A DNA stretch of 64,000 nt. Source: Mikania micrantha. Taxonomy: Eukaryota > Streptophyta > Magnoliopsida > Asterales > Asteraceae. Shown piece after piece: positions 33,185 through 46,990 of this stretch. The translations under genes and the position numbers were made by a program. How positions within the stretch are numbered: position 1 is the stretch's first letter; every line of letters starts with the position of its first letter. The stretch spans positions 12,310,755 to 12,374,754 of the forward strand of contig CM018695.1 in assembly GCA_009363875.1 (NCBI GenBank), given 5' to 3'. Below the pieces are notes generated by a model. It was not told the DNA's origin and searched no databases. It saw only the letters and a list, made by a program, of their open reading frames with translations.

Positions 33185-36028
33185 TAGACATGGGCCAAAA
33201 AACCGGTTCGAATTCCCAAACTGGTACTTGACACCCCTCAAACCGGTTTCACCCAAACCGGTCCAAACTGTCAATTTTGTAACGACCCGTTTTGATAAAT
33301 TATTATAATATAATCTAACGGGTGAAAATTTTGAGTTAAATAATTATTTAACTAGTATTTGAATTAAGTAGTATTGTAAATTAATAACCTAGTTATATGT
33401 TTGTTATGTTGAGGGGCTTAAGTTGTCCATGTCTCAAACTTGGAAATTTGGAGGATAAAGGTTGACCTTAGTCAACATTCTAGATTTTTATCTATGTGGT
33501 TATACATATGAAGCAAAAAGGAGAAGAGAAGAAGAAGTTAACCTAGTTCCAAATTCATGGTGTTTGGAGGCTTGAATGCAAGAGTGGTTAACTAAATCAC
33601 TATCTTTGGTGATCTTCAACAACTAGGTAAGTGAAATTGGGGCTTTTCTTCTAGTTTTTACAATCTTTTGAAAGATGGAATTTTGTGGGTTTCATCAAAA
33701 CATGAACTAGGTGGTATTATTAGCAAAAGATTGTTAGTTTTGGTTGTTTAATCATGTTTTAAGTACTCAAACATAGATTCTAACATATAGAATCAATTGA
33801 TGTTGATATGGTTTGGGTTATTCATATGGGTTTGAGTTCATATAAGATCTATATGAATTGAAATTGTAAATTAGTGCTATGTTGATGTTTTGAAAGCAAG
33901 ATTGTGGTCAAAACTCAACAAATATGTAAACTTATAAGCTTAATGAGATTGATCATAGAAATGGGATATGGATAAAAGAAACTAACAAGATAGAGTGTAG
34001 GTAAAATTATGCACACCAATTGATTGTAGAAATGCTTGAAACAAAATGAAAATAGGTGCTGATTGGAAATAAAATTGGTTGCTGTTCTGTTTTGTAAAAT
34101 TCGTATAAAATAGAAGAAAAATAATTAGAAAATGTATCTTATATGTTTGAAAAGATCTTTGAGTCGGCTACAATTCATATTTGAACATGTTTAGCTGAAA
34201 AAAAATCGTAAAGTGGTCAAAAGTGGGTATTTCAAAAGCAACCCAGAAAATTCAGCAAGCTGAATTATAGAAAAAGAAAGCTGCTGAATGGTTTTTGTAA
34301 AAATTGTATAAAATCAACTGTAATTCCGATTGAGGTGTATTTTATATGCACGGAAAGCTCTCTGACTCTTCTACGATTTGTATTTGAACATGTCGAGTCG
34401 GTTCAGATCTTAAAAGGGGCAAAAACCACCTCGAACAGCTGCTGCGCAGAAAGTGCAACACTGAAAAATGAAGTTTTATAAATTTGATTTAAGTTAAATG
34501 TTTGAATGAACATGGATGATTTGTACTAGTTGATTAGGTACATGTAAATGGGTGTGCTAGAAGTGTCTTAAGATACTTACAAATGGATAGAGCAAGTATT
34601 TGTACTAACGGGTCAAAATGAGGATTTGGGTACAAATACAAGAAGCGAAGTCCTTATATGCCATATGAATTGAGTCATGAAATTGATTCAAATTAATTAA
34701 CATTGTAATCTTTGAATATTTGATAGCAAATTTTTTAAATAGATAAGTCTACGACAATATTAACTAGTATGATAGTTAAGAGTATGGAATTGTTGTAAAT
34801 AGGTGGTGGTAGTGGAACTTCAAGGGAAAATCAAAGGGAAGGCAAGGCACCGATTGTTAATCTGTAACTGTTAGTGCCAAGGTAAGTTATCTAACTTACT
34901 AAACACCATATATGTGTAGTATTGATAGTCCACTTCTTGCATTGGTTTATTTATGAATGGTTGTCTAATAAATGAAATTGGTTTGATTGTGTAGTTTGAC
35001 TTAATTAGTCAAACTATGCATATCCATCAAAATGTTTAAATTGAGCTTTTATTTAATGGATTTGATTGTAATTGGTTGTGTAAATCTATGATAGAAGAAT
35101 CTGAGGATGAATATCATAGTAACATTGTTTATAATTGATTATAAACAAGTGCATTAATTGGTTGTTATTCAATCTATGGTGGAAGAACTGGGGAGTGAAC
35201 ATCATAGTTTGAATTGTTGATTACTTCACCACTTGAATGTGGAAGTAAAAGAGAATTGATAGGTTATGATGGAAGTACTTGGTGAGAACATCATAACCAT
35301 GTTGAATATGGAAATTATCACTGTAAAGTGGTAATTGGATTGATATAAATTGAAAAATGGTTGATTGTTTCATTTTGTTTGAAATCTATAATGGAAGTAC
35401 CCACGAGTAAACATTATAGTATAAATTGATGAAATCTAATTGATCATCAATGGAATAACAAAATGTGTTGATATAATAGAAATGTGTGAAGTAAACTCAT
35501 TGGGGTGATTTTGACCCATTTTTAGACCTCAGTCACACAATTTATTGATTTTGAGGTCTCGAAACCTTCTGATTCTAACCATATCTTATATTTGGATAAT
35601 CTTACTTAGTTCTTATGAACTAATAGTAAAAGTATATGTGGTGTTTGCAGGTCGAAGGTAGATGTGCATAAAAGCTTATGATCGGGCGCGTATTTTTGGA
35701 AATTACAAACATTATGTAAATTTTGGTAGTAAGCCTTTCATACAAACTAAAGTATGATGTTTTTGGAATGTAATTAGTAACTCAACAAGTACTTGTTACT
35801 TATGTAAATGTTTTTTGTGCTTCCGCATAATACTTTGATAAAGTTTTTGTAATAAAACTCAACTGGGACCTTAAATTGACACGAGTAAACGTATAACGAG
35901 TTTGGGTGTTACAGATTTGTAATAGGTTTGACATCCTCAACTCCCAAACCAGTTTTCAAACCGGTTTTGACCATCCGTTGACCAAACCGGACCGGTTTTA
36001 GGAAAAAAAACCGGTTTGAGCACCTCTA
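33185..36028. mobile_element. hAT-type MITE (CCGGTT family), split by a solo LTR
   Basis: Ends TAGACATGGGCCAAAA and GGTTTGAGCACCTCTA, with an exact 8-bp target duplication CATTTGAT (33177-33184, 36029-36036). The element proper is about 93 + 115 bp of AAACCGGTT-rich DNA; 33278-35913 is a later LTR insertion. Same family as 19530-19873 and 38927-39195. Confidence 0.9.
33278..35913. repeat. Solo gypsy-type LTR inside the hAT MITE
   Basis: 2636 bp, TGTAACGACCCG...GGGTGTTACA, with a nearly identical 5-bp flank (AATTT left, GATTT right). No interior or primer site. Contains internally repeated segments near 35090-35420 (TCTATGATGGAAGTAC-like words). Longest open frames are short; non-coding. Confidence 0.85.
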
Positions 36029-36189
36029 CATTTGATTGTATATACAGAAGAAATAAAATCACTCTTGGTCAAAGTTTTCAAAGGAACATAATTATTTCTC
36101 AAACTACAATCAAATTATTCATTTTCTTGATTTTCTAAAATCGAATCCGTTCAGACGATAGATAGTTCATTCAAATAGTTTGTCATGAT

Positions 36190-36640
36190 CAGTGTTGTAA
36201 AAATCGGCCTAGGCAGCTTGCAACCTTGTCGATTTTGTCCAAGACAGTGCCTAGGCGAGTTGGCCTAAGCAGGGGAAGCCTTTTTTTGACTTTTTTTCGG
36301 CTGAAAAGGACCCAAATCAATGATTATTCGAGATATTTCTCAACACAAAATCCTTAATATATCTCTAAAACATCGAATGCAACCACTAAACATCGAAACC
36401 CATCTATAAATTTTAAACTCGGTGTTTACGTTTGAATTTTCCCTTTACTTAGTATGTTTAAGTTTATTTTTTAAATTATTTGAAGTATTATATTGAATTA
36501 TTGATATTGACGTGTGTATATAATATATATATTTGTAAAATAACATTTAAAAATTCGAATCCACCTAGCGCCGATTATCCCGATTAATACCTAAATGGTA
36601 CCTCGTCGCCCGACTAGCGCTTAGTGACTTCTACAACCAT
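36190..36640. mobile_element. Possible MITE (TGTTGTAAAAATCGGCC type)
   Basis: Left GTGTTGTAAAAATCGGCCTAGG and right GCGCTTAGTGACTTCTACAACC are imperfect complements with CTAGGC/GCGCTAG-rich ends. This resembles a widespread plant MITE type with GTTGTAAAAATC ends. No clear target duplication. Confidence 0.4.
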
Positions 36641-36860
36641 AATTCTGACAACATGATTCACGGGTTTTATAGAAATCCAAGTTACTCCGAATCAAGTTCT
36701 ACAAATTGACGTTTCTTCTCAAATTTACTACATAACATGCACATACTTCTACCCCCAAACATCTTAACAAATACTAAAAATTCCATTCAAATTACAATTT
36801 TAATTTCATGTTTAGAAACATTTAAAAGCATTTCAAGAATCAATTAAACATTCTCTAAAA

Positions 36861-39800
36861 TCAAAGACACTTTGAATTATATCCGGGTCCTCCAAAATAG
36901 ATATAATTACCCCAAGCATCATTATACCCGTTATTAACACCATAACAATTGGGTTTATCTGCTAATACACGAAGACCATAAGCTGAACCTAAATTATTAA
37001 GCTCATCAACCACTTCCAAGTTCCTTGCATATGCTGCTTTGCCCAAACCTTCATCCGGGAAGTGGCCGCTGCCCATCTGAGTCGAGGGGTGCTTACCCGT
37101 CTTCTCAGAATACACTTCGCCACCATATTCGATTGATGTTGCATGTTCTCGAAGATCTGAGAATAGAGTTTTCGGCCAGTACCCGATGACTTCATTTCCT
37201 ATCTTTAACCACCAGTTTGTACTTTTCACGTCCTATATAACTCAACATTACACATAATGTTTTGAGGTTCGGTCGAGATCAGATCATATATATAGTATTA
37301 AAAAAAAACTTTCATAGGGGTCGGATGACCCCATAATCTACTTGTATGTTAGTCTATGAACATATGAAAAAGTTATAAAAGTTCTAACAAAAAAAAACTT
37401 AATATCTAGTTACTTTTTAAAAACTTTATTTATGCAAATGTTCAAACATTTGCGTATGTAAAAAAAAAAACAAATCATTTACACGCCTGTTTTAAAAGAG
37501 GTCTCAAAATTTTTACATAGCAAGAGAAATTACCCTATGATTACAAAAGTTAAAATTTGTTTCATCAAAATTTACCTTCCATATCATAAAGGATACATCG
37601 TATTGTTGACCGTTATATGATGATATCGGATATATAGCAGCTCCAAGTGAAACCTTGTGACTCGTTTGGACGAACCCCGAACACATCAGATTGTAGCAAC
37701 CGGATCGATACCCATCAGGCTATAGTTTGTAATATATATGTTTTTTAATATTAGTTACTATAAATATCACTAATTGTCAAATAATACCAAACATCTTTGT
37801 TGCATGCGAGGTTTAAAATCTGCTAAACGAATCCTCGGACCTAACAACCCACGCGTTGCGACCACAAACCGCTACCAACCCCCGGAAACATTTAAAGCCG
37901 GGCGTTGGCGAAGTGCCGAATCGAGGAACCGCCACACCATCTAGGAGGAAACTCACACTAAGAAAACCCCCTAGCTCTCCCAGAACATTTTTTTTGCTCC
38001 AGGCAAGACTCGAACCCAAGACCTCCCATTGCTGGTGGTCAAGGAGTACCACTAGGCTATAAGCCCAATGGTTGTAGAATAAATAAATACAAGTAATTTA
38101 ATTTATGAAAGATAGTTTAGGTAAGAATTTAGTTTATGAATAGTGTACTTAAGTGAATTTGAGGAAAAAAAACTAATAATAATTAATAAGGAGTAATAAA
38201 TAACATAATAAACCACTGATATAGTCCATGTGTTTTGCTAGTATTTTATTCTTGGTACCTATATTTTATAAATTCTTGGTACCTAGTATTCTATTCTTGG
38301 TACCGATATTTTAAAAATTACTCATATTTTCCTAAATTTAAGACATTTGTAATACATATAGTATTTAGGTCTCCAAATTATCTTCACATAAAGACTATAT
38401 GTGTTATAAACATTTAAAATTTAAGATCATATTATGATATGTAGGGACCAAGAGTGAAATAATAGTAACCACATCGAACATCTTGGTAATTTACTCTAAA
38501 TAACAATTATATATAATAACTTACAGTCCAGTAAGTAAAGATTCTTGGAAGATTATCATTGTATATAGCTGGGTAAACCTGCCGATCACAAATTAGATAT
38601 TTAATTTAAATACAATGGGAAAATCATGAATTAGATCATAAGTATATCATTATAAATTTTTACACAAAAAGGATACCTATAATAAAATGTATACGATTTT
38701 GACTTATTATACTTACACTTAAATTGAACAGTCAAAAGTTATTGAATTTTTTTTATTCAATTCATAATAATATATATTTTCAAAACGTTTTAACGGAATT
38801 GTCTCCAAGGAAGGAGGCGAACCCTCGACTGTTGTCGAGTGAAGCAAGGGAAGTCAAAGCTTGGATTTGGTCATCTAGTTTTTCCTATGAGGAGGAAAGG
38901 GATTTTTGTATTCTAGGTAGCCAGACTAGATGTGGCCAAACCGGGTTTTTTTGGAACCGGAACCGGTTCCGGTCAACAAAGTTAAGAACCGGTTCCGGTT
39001 TTTGACTAGTTCCAACCAGTTTTTTGCCGGTTCCGGTTTTGGCTGATTCCGGTTCAGGTTTGACCGGTTTAATAGTGGAACCGGTTCCGGTTCAAGGGTG
39101 GAACCGGTTCTGGTTCCGATTTATCTGAAAACCCGGAACCGTCCCGTACCCACCAGTTCGGGTACGACCGGTTCCGGGTACGTCGGCCACCTCTAAACCA
39201 AACTTTACTTTACTCGAGGTAAGCTTGACGTCTGGCCCAAGCAATGTCCATCAAATCTCATGTCTTTCTTGGTCAAACCAAATAAATATACAAAATTATT
39301 TGGACGTATTTAGACGTGTTCAAATATATATGATTTCATTAAACATAAACTTAAGTTACTTAAAAAATAAAAAAGAAATAAAAAAAGGGTGTTGGATACA
39401 TAAAAGGTAAAATGCAACTTTTAGACCTATTTTAAGTTTTTTTTTTTTTTCAAATAAAATAGTGCACGTCATAAGCAACAAACAGTTTAATTTTCACTGA
39501 ATTTAATTATTAATTTTGAGTCATTTCGTTTATAATAATATAGTAAATTATTGATATAGCACATGTGTTTTCCTAACATTTTACTTTTATCTAGAGGTTT
39601 TATAAATTATACATGTGGTTCTAAACTTTGGATATTTATAACACATATAGTTTCTTATATCACCAAAGTACCCTCACATACTTGACCAAATTACCTTCAC
39701 ATAAGGACTATATGTGTTTCAAATGTTTAAAATTTGAGAACACATGGGTAATTTATGAAACATATAGACCAAAAATGAAATACTAGCAAAACATATGGAT

Positions 39801-40058
39801 CATCTTGGTAATTTACTCATCATAATTAATATTATTATTTTTATTTTTATTTCTTAATTTGAAGTGCAAAATATAACGTATAAAATTATTTCCAATTTAC
39901 GACATTTATTCATAAAATTATATGAAAGGTACTTATATGAAACCGGTCATTCAATATTGAAAGATGATTTGATAAAATAATGTGATTGCTTCTATAAATT
40001 TTGTTGTTATGATTTTAGTTGGTTATATTTTGATATTAAGAATTGCTTAACAAACTAA

Positions 40059-40089
<31 letters not shown>

Positions 40090-42405
40090 ACCTGCCATCC
40101 AGCTTCAATTGTATTGACTAAATGAGATGGAACATCAGCCACAACCCAGATTTGTGAAAGGCTAAAACTATATGATCCAGTTACATTTGGTTTCCATACA
40201 TTTAGAAGTGCCTTTGCTCCATAATAATATACATCCTTTACATACCCAATTGCATGCTGCAACATACAATATGGTCACAATATAATTTTAAAATAACAAT
40301 AAACATTATTTTAATCTTCATTTTAATTATTCATTTTCAAAATTACCAAACATATAAATTGAGGAATGTGAAAACTTATTAGTGTTGTTGAAACTTTACA
40401 CATAAAATTAAGCATAAAATGTTTTAGTTTGTGCATGTTTTTTTTTCTAATTTTATTTTATAATAAGAAACAACTTTTTTTTAAGTTTGTTATAAATGTT
40501 GCAAGATTATTATTTAAGTTGTGTGGTCATTTGTCTTATTCATATAATGTTTTCATAAATAGACTCGACATTGAATCAATGTCTTGTTGGATTCACTTAT
40601 CGATGACAATTCAATAATCATTATAGCATCAATAGTTAAAAATTTTCAAAAAAGTTGTATACTTATAGAAATATTTAGAAAAACATAATTAATGTTTAAG
40701 AAAACAAAAACATGCTTAAAAATTATAGGGTTTTGATGTTTATGTTCGTTACATCGACGTAAAGCGAGATATTTGAAAAAAAATTAAAAAACTAGTCTAG
40801 ATTAAAACGGAATCAAAGAGAAAAATTATATTACTGTAAATAATAAGTTTCATCTCTGTAAATAATAAGTTACATCACTGTAAATTACGTCAATGTAAAT
40901 TACATCACTGTAATTTATCATTGTTAGAAAAATATTCAAATAAATTTGTTAATATTAAGCTCGTTACAATGATGTAAATATAGGGCATCTAAAAAGGCAA
41001 AAAAAAATTAATCGAGACTATAACGGAATTAAAGAGAAAAGTGAGACGAATATAATGGTGCAATTTTTTTAATATAAACCAATATATATATATATATATA
41101 GGGTATGGTTAAAATGAAAACCACATCTCAATGAGAAAACCGCGAAAACCATGCAAAAATTACGTAAAACGAACGTATTTTTTTTTGAAATTTTTTTTAC
41201 ATGTTTGTAACACTATTGGACACATTTTTATACAAAAAATAAAAAAAGCGCCGACCGAATATTTTTAAAAAAAATATTTTATAAACCTACGTAAAACCTA
41301 CGTAACAAAACTAAAATTTTTTTTAAAAAAAATATTTTAGTTTTGTTACGTAGGTTTTACGTAGGTTTATAAAATATTTTTTTTAAAAATATTCGGTCGG
41401 CGCTTTTTTTATTTTTTGTATAAAAATGTGTCCAATAGTGTTACAAACATGTAAAAAAAATTTCAAAAAAAAATACGTTCATGGTTTTCGCGGTTTTCTC
41501 ATTGAGATGTGGTTTTCATTTTATCTTTTCCCTATATATATATATATAAGTTACATCACTGTAAATTACATCAATGTAAATTATCATTGTTAGAAAAAAT
41601 TTCAAATAAATTTGTTATCTTTAAGCTCGTTACAATGATGTAAATATAGGGCATCTAGAAAAAATAAAAAATAGTCGAGACTATAACGGAATTAAAGAGA
41701 AAAATGAAACAAATATAATGGTGCAATTTTTTAAAAAAATAATATAGTATAAAAAAGTTATTAATGTTTAAAAAAGACGGAGGTAAACTTTATATGAAAA
41801 ATTAGATTTATTAAAATATCTTACATGGTGACACTTGTCACTCCATATTAATTACAGCTTTTTGAGTAGTGACAAAATGTCTAAAATGTCCTCCCATATT
41901 AAATAAATAATAGTGACACGTGTCGCGACCCTATGCACTTACTTTTGAAATTAACCATTGGATGCTAGTTAGTGGGTTGTAACAAATTTTATGAGTTATC
42001 AAAAATTACATCCCCTATATATATAGGGTAAGGATCCGTTGTTAACCCACCTTAATTGAGGTAACCCATTAACCCTGAACGCTCAAATCGCAATTTTTTT
42101 TTCATGGTCTTTTTTATACAAAAATAGGAGGGCTCTTTTTTTAAGTTTTTGCTAATTCGCAAGCATTTAGAAGTTAAATGAAGTGTAAGTTTGCGTTACA
42201 CTGCGAAGATATATTTAAGTGTCGCAGTGTAAAACAAACTTACACTTCGTTTAACTTCTAAACGCTTGCGAATTAGCAAAAACTTAAAAACGGAGCCCTC
42301 TATTTTTGTATAAAAAAGACCAAGAAATTTTTTTTTTCCGATTTAAGCGTTTTTTGCCAGGGTTAATGGGTTACCTCAATTAAGGTGTGTTCTTATTTGA
42401 GCTCA

Positions 42406-42447
<42 letters not shown>

Positions 42448-45400
42448 TTGGTTTTTTTAGTAACCCTTAGTAATTGTGTTAACCCAAATAATTACAAGAT
42501 CAACCCAAATCTTTGATTTTTTTCATGACATTTATTATACATGTACAAGACTATGATCTTTTATGTGTATGAGCTAATTCACGAGCGTACGTGAAATTGC
42601 ACTAGTGTAAAGTTTTGGCAAATTTTACTCGGCGAGTAGATCTGGGCGCAACGTTACGTATGTTTTACGTGGGTTTATAAAATATTTTTTTAAAAATATT
42701 TACTCGGTTCTTTTTTTATTTTTTTATAAAAATGTGACAAATAATGTTACAAACCTGTAAAAAAAATTAAAAAAAAACGTTTTTTACATGGTTTTCATAG
42801 TTTTGACACTAAAGAAGTGTTTTCATTTTATCTTTCTCTTATATATGTATAGCGGAATGATTAATTGTTAACCATTCCTTGTTGCGTTAACCGAATAACT
42901 ACATCTTATTACCTTGGGGACCACGTTAAAGTAAATTTAAAGGTATAAGTTTTTTCTTCTTTTTTAATTAATGTAATTAATGTAACGCCTACTTACATTA
43001 ATAAAAAAAATAAGAAAAAACGGACACATTCAGATTTACTTTAATATGAACCCTAAAGTAATAAGATGTAGTTATTCAATTAACGTAATAAACATGGGCT
43101 AACAAAGAAACCACACCCTATATATATATATACATACATATATATATATATATATATAGGGGAGGGATATTTTAAGAAGGCTAAAAACCATGAGAAGCGT
43201 GAGAAGGCACGAGAATGTGACACGTGTATTTTAGGTTAAAGGGTATAAACGTCAACACATAAATGGAGGCTGCACATGCAAGTCACATGTTAATTCCACC
43301 AAATTTTTTAAACGTATGTAACTATTTTATACGTTAATTTTTTTTTAAAAAAATTACACCATAAAATCACAAATTTCTTTACATTTCTAACGAGTATAAT
43401 ATTGTTATATTTAACAATAGAAAAAGAACGAACCTGATTGTTCTTGAAACTTGTGCGTTTTTATGGTGTTTTCATATTGTTTGTGAAACTAGACGTTTTA
43501 TGGTGTTTTGAACATAAACAAAACACAACGTTTTTTAATTGTGTCATTTACACATGACGTTTTATGGTGTTTCTGTACTGTGTAATTTTCACAGACGTTT
43601 TATGGTGTTTTTGAATTGTAATTTTATTTATGGTGTTTTTGAACTGTAATTTTATTTATGGTGTTTTTGAACTGTAATTTTATTTATGGTGTTTTTGAAC
43701 TGTAATTTTATTCATGGTGTTTTTGGGCTGTATAATTTTACACATTGTGTTTTATGGCGTTTTTGAACTACGTAGTTTCACATATGACGTTTTTTGAACT
43801 ATGTAATTTTACACATAGTGTTTTATGACGTTTTTGAAAACTAAAAAACATGACGTTCTAAACTTTGTGTTTTTACACATGGTGTTTTCGAACCACGAAA
43901 TTTTACACATGCACTTTTTAATTGTGTAATTTAAGTGTAAAATACCATGTGTAAACTACTAAAACACGATGTTCATATTAACAGTAAGACACATAGTATA
44001 AAAACATCATGTACAAACAAAATAAAATGCAAAATCCGAAAATGAACGCAATTAAACATACATATTTATAACCAATGTAAAACACCATGTACAAACTTAA
44101 CACATTTATGTATAAATTAAAAACACCATGAACATATTTAATACACCATATATTGACATTTAAGTTTAAAACGTCATGTATAAAATGTTTATGAAACTAG
44201 GTGTTTTTGTTATGGTGTTTTTCAAATGTTTATGAAACATAGCGATTTATGGTGTTTTTAGTATTCAAAAACACCATAAAAATGCCTGGTCTTAGTTTCA
44301 TGAATATCCGAACACAAAAACACCATAAAATGTTAACACCATAAACACAATAACATATCTTGAAAAAACGCCATAAACAATAAAATATCTTGAAAAAACA
44401 CCATAAACTAAGTTAAAAACACCATGTACAAACTTAGGTGTTTATGGTGTTTTTCGTTTTCAAAAACACCAAAAAATGCCCTCTTTTAGTTTTATTAATA
44501 CGCAAACACCAAAAAATAACATAAAATGTTAACATCATAAACATCATAAAATATCTTTGAAAACACCATAAAACATACATATGTGTAGAAAAACATCATA
44601 AAAGACCAGCTTCATATATATTGGAAAAATACCATAAACATATGGTTCGTGAAACTCATTTTAGGTTGTTATTTTAATTTTAAAAAATATATTAATATTA
44701 TACTCATTAGAAAGATAAAAAAAATGCTCGATTTTATGGTGTAATTTTTTAAAAAAAATACTTACGTATAAAAAAGTTACGAACGTTTAAAAAAATGGAG
44801 GAAAATGCATGTGACTTGCATGTGTAGGAGCTAGATCTTCCAATTCTACCCCTACTGATGGTTTTAACTTATAATTATTTACGAAAATACCACCAGATTA
44901 ATCTCAACCACAAAACCAAGTGATTTAATGGTTGAGATTACTTCTAACACTTTTTATGGTTTTAAGACTTTTTAGCCAAACCTCAATCTATATATATATA
45001 TATTGTTTAGGAATAATAGTTGTTTTACTATATATAAAAGAAATACAGGATGAAAAGTATATACCTCATGGTCTGGGGCAGCTGGGATGTCTTTTCTACC
45101 AAATTTCTTTCGAAATTTAGAGATTGAAATGATTCTCAAAACGTCACTAGCTCTTGTTCTTCTTATCGGAATGGTTCCATTTGGGCATGACACACCCTTT
45201 GAATTCCATAACTGCTTGATTTCTAGGTTATTTCCCGCATTATTATCACCTTTCGGTAACTCTGGTAGTGTCTATTAATTATAATTTAATTTATTTTCAA
45301 CAAACAAATATACAGTATTAATTAGCATATATATGTGATTTTTCAAAAAAATAGATAAATGAAATAAACAAATAAACGTATCTAGTATGGTTGCAGAAAA

Positions 45401-46937
45401 ATAAATAAATAAATAAATAAAGAATCATGCTAATTTATATGAAAATTAGCTAGTATCTTGAGTAATACAAAAATTGAATAAAGAAAAATTAAATAGTTAG
45501 TAATAAAAAAATTGTATTTTTTCATTCAAATTTTGTGGTTTAAAAATTCCAGATATAATTAAATTATTTAAATCTTCTTTTTATAAAGTTGTATTTTTAT
45601 AAAACTTTTATTTCTAAAAAAATACCAGTTTTTAAATATTTTGTATTTTTAAAATATTTTATTTTTCAGAAAAAAATTTGTATTTTGTAAAACAAAAATT
45701 CATGTGTTTATTACTACAAACATCTTTTAAATATATTAAATAATAGTGTGTATTTTAATAAAAAAATGTAGACAATATCTTAGTATTTAGTATTATCATA
45801 TTTATAAAAGTGACAAAATTTAATAAAAAAGAGGGTGGCACATGCATGTAGTTTTGAAAGTGTTATTCTTTTATTATTATAGACATAGGTTTGTGTTTGT
45901 GTGTGCCTACATATTTTAGCATTTGGTATGATATTCTAAAGCCAATTCATATACAGGTAACACACCTTATCATTACCTGTGACATTGTTTCTCTTAACTC
46001 AGGAATATCAAAAGCTGGTTGAAGATGAAACAAAACACAGTCTATTACATCACCATCCGGACTCTGATGCAGAAACAAATATTATGTAATAAATACAAAT
46101 AAATAAATAAATAAATACATTAAAAGGATAAAATGGTTATTAGATTAAATCTCTTAAAATGAAAAGTTTTATAACTCCTATTACACATGGTACAACTTTT
46201 AAATAAAATGAGATAGAACGATTATAAAAGAAAAATCATTCAAAACAAATAAATAACTTCTTGATACATTTTGTTTTTGTGTTAAGTGTTAAAGTTGATT
46301 TTAGTTAAATGATAAAGTAAAAAATAATTGTTTTTCTTATGGTTATGACTTATAACCATATCATTCAAAATTTAAAAATCACCTATCCTAAATGTTGTGT
46401 CAAATAATGTTACAAAATAATTATATATATATATATATAGGGAGATGATCAAAAATTAACTCTCCCTTATTATGTAAACCGAATAACTATATCTTATTAC
46501 TTTGTAACTCATATTAAAGTAAATTTAAAAATGTAGGTTTTTTCTTCTTTTTTAATCAATGTAATTAATGTAGGGCTCACTTACATTAATAAAAAAAAAC
46601 CTACACCTTTAGATTTATTTTAATATAGGTCCCAAAGTAATAAGATGTAATTATTCGGTTAACGCAATAAACATGAGTTAACAAAGGGGATGGTTCGAAT
46701 GTTAACTCATCCTTATTGCGATAACCGAATAACTACATTTTATTACTTTGGGGTTCACATTAAAGTAAATTTAAAGGTGGAAGATTTTCTTATTTTTTTT
46801 ATAAAATTAAGTGGGCCCTACATTAATTAAAAAATAAAAAAAACATACACCTTTATATTACTTTAGTATGGGCCCCAAAGTAATAAGATATAGTTATTCG
46901 GTTAACACAATAAATATGGGTTAACATTTGATCCTCT

Positions 46938-46990
<53 letters not shown>

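Noticed and set aside
45470..45888. Another Helitron (right end like a reversed TCTATAATAATAAAAG start)
   Set aside because: No matching hairpin-CTAG end on the left; at best a truncated copy.
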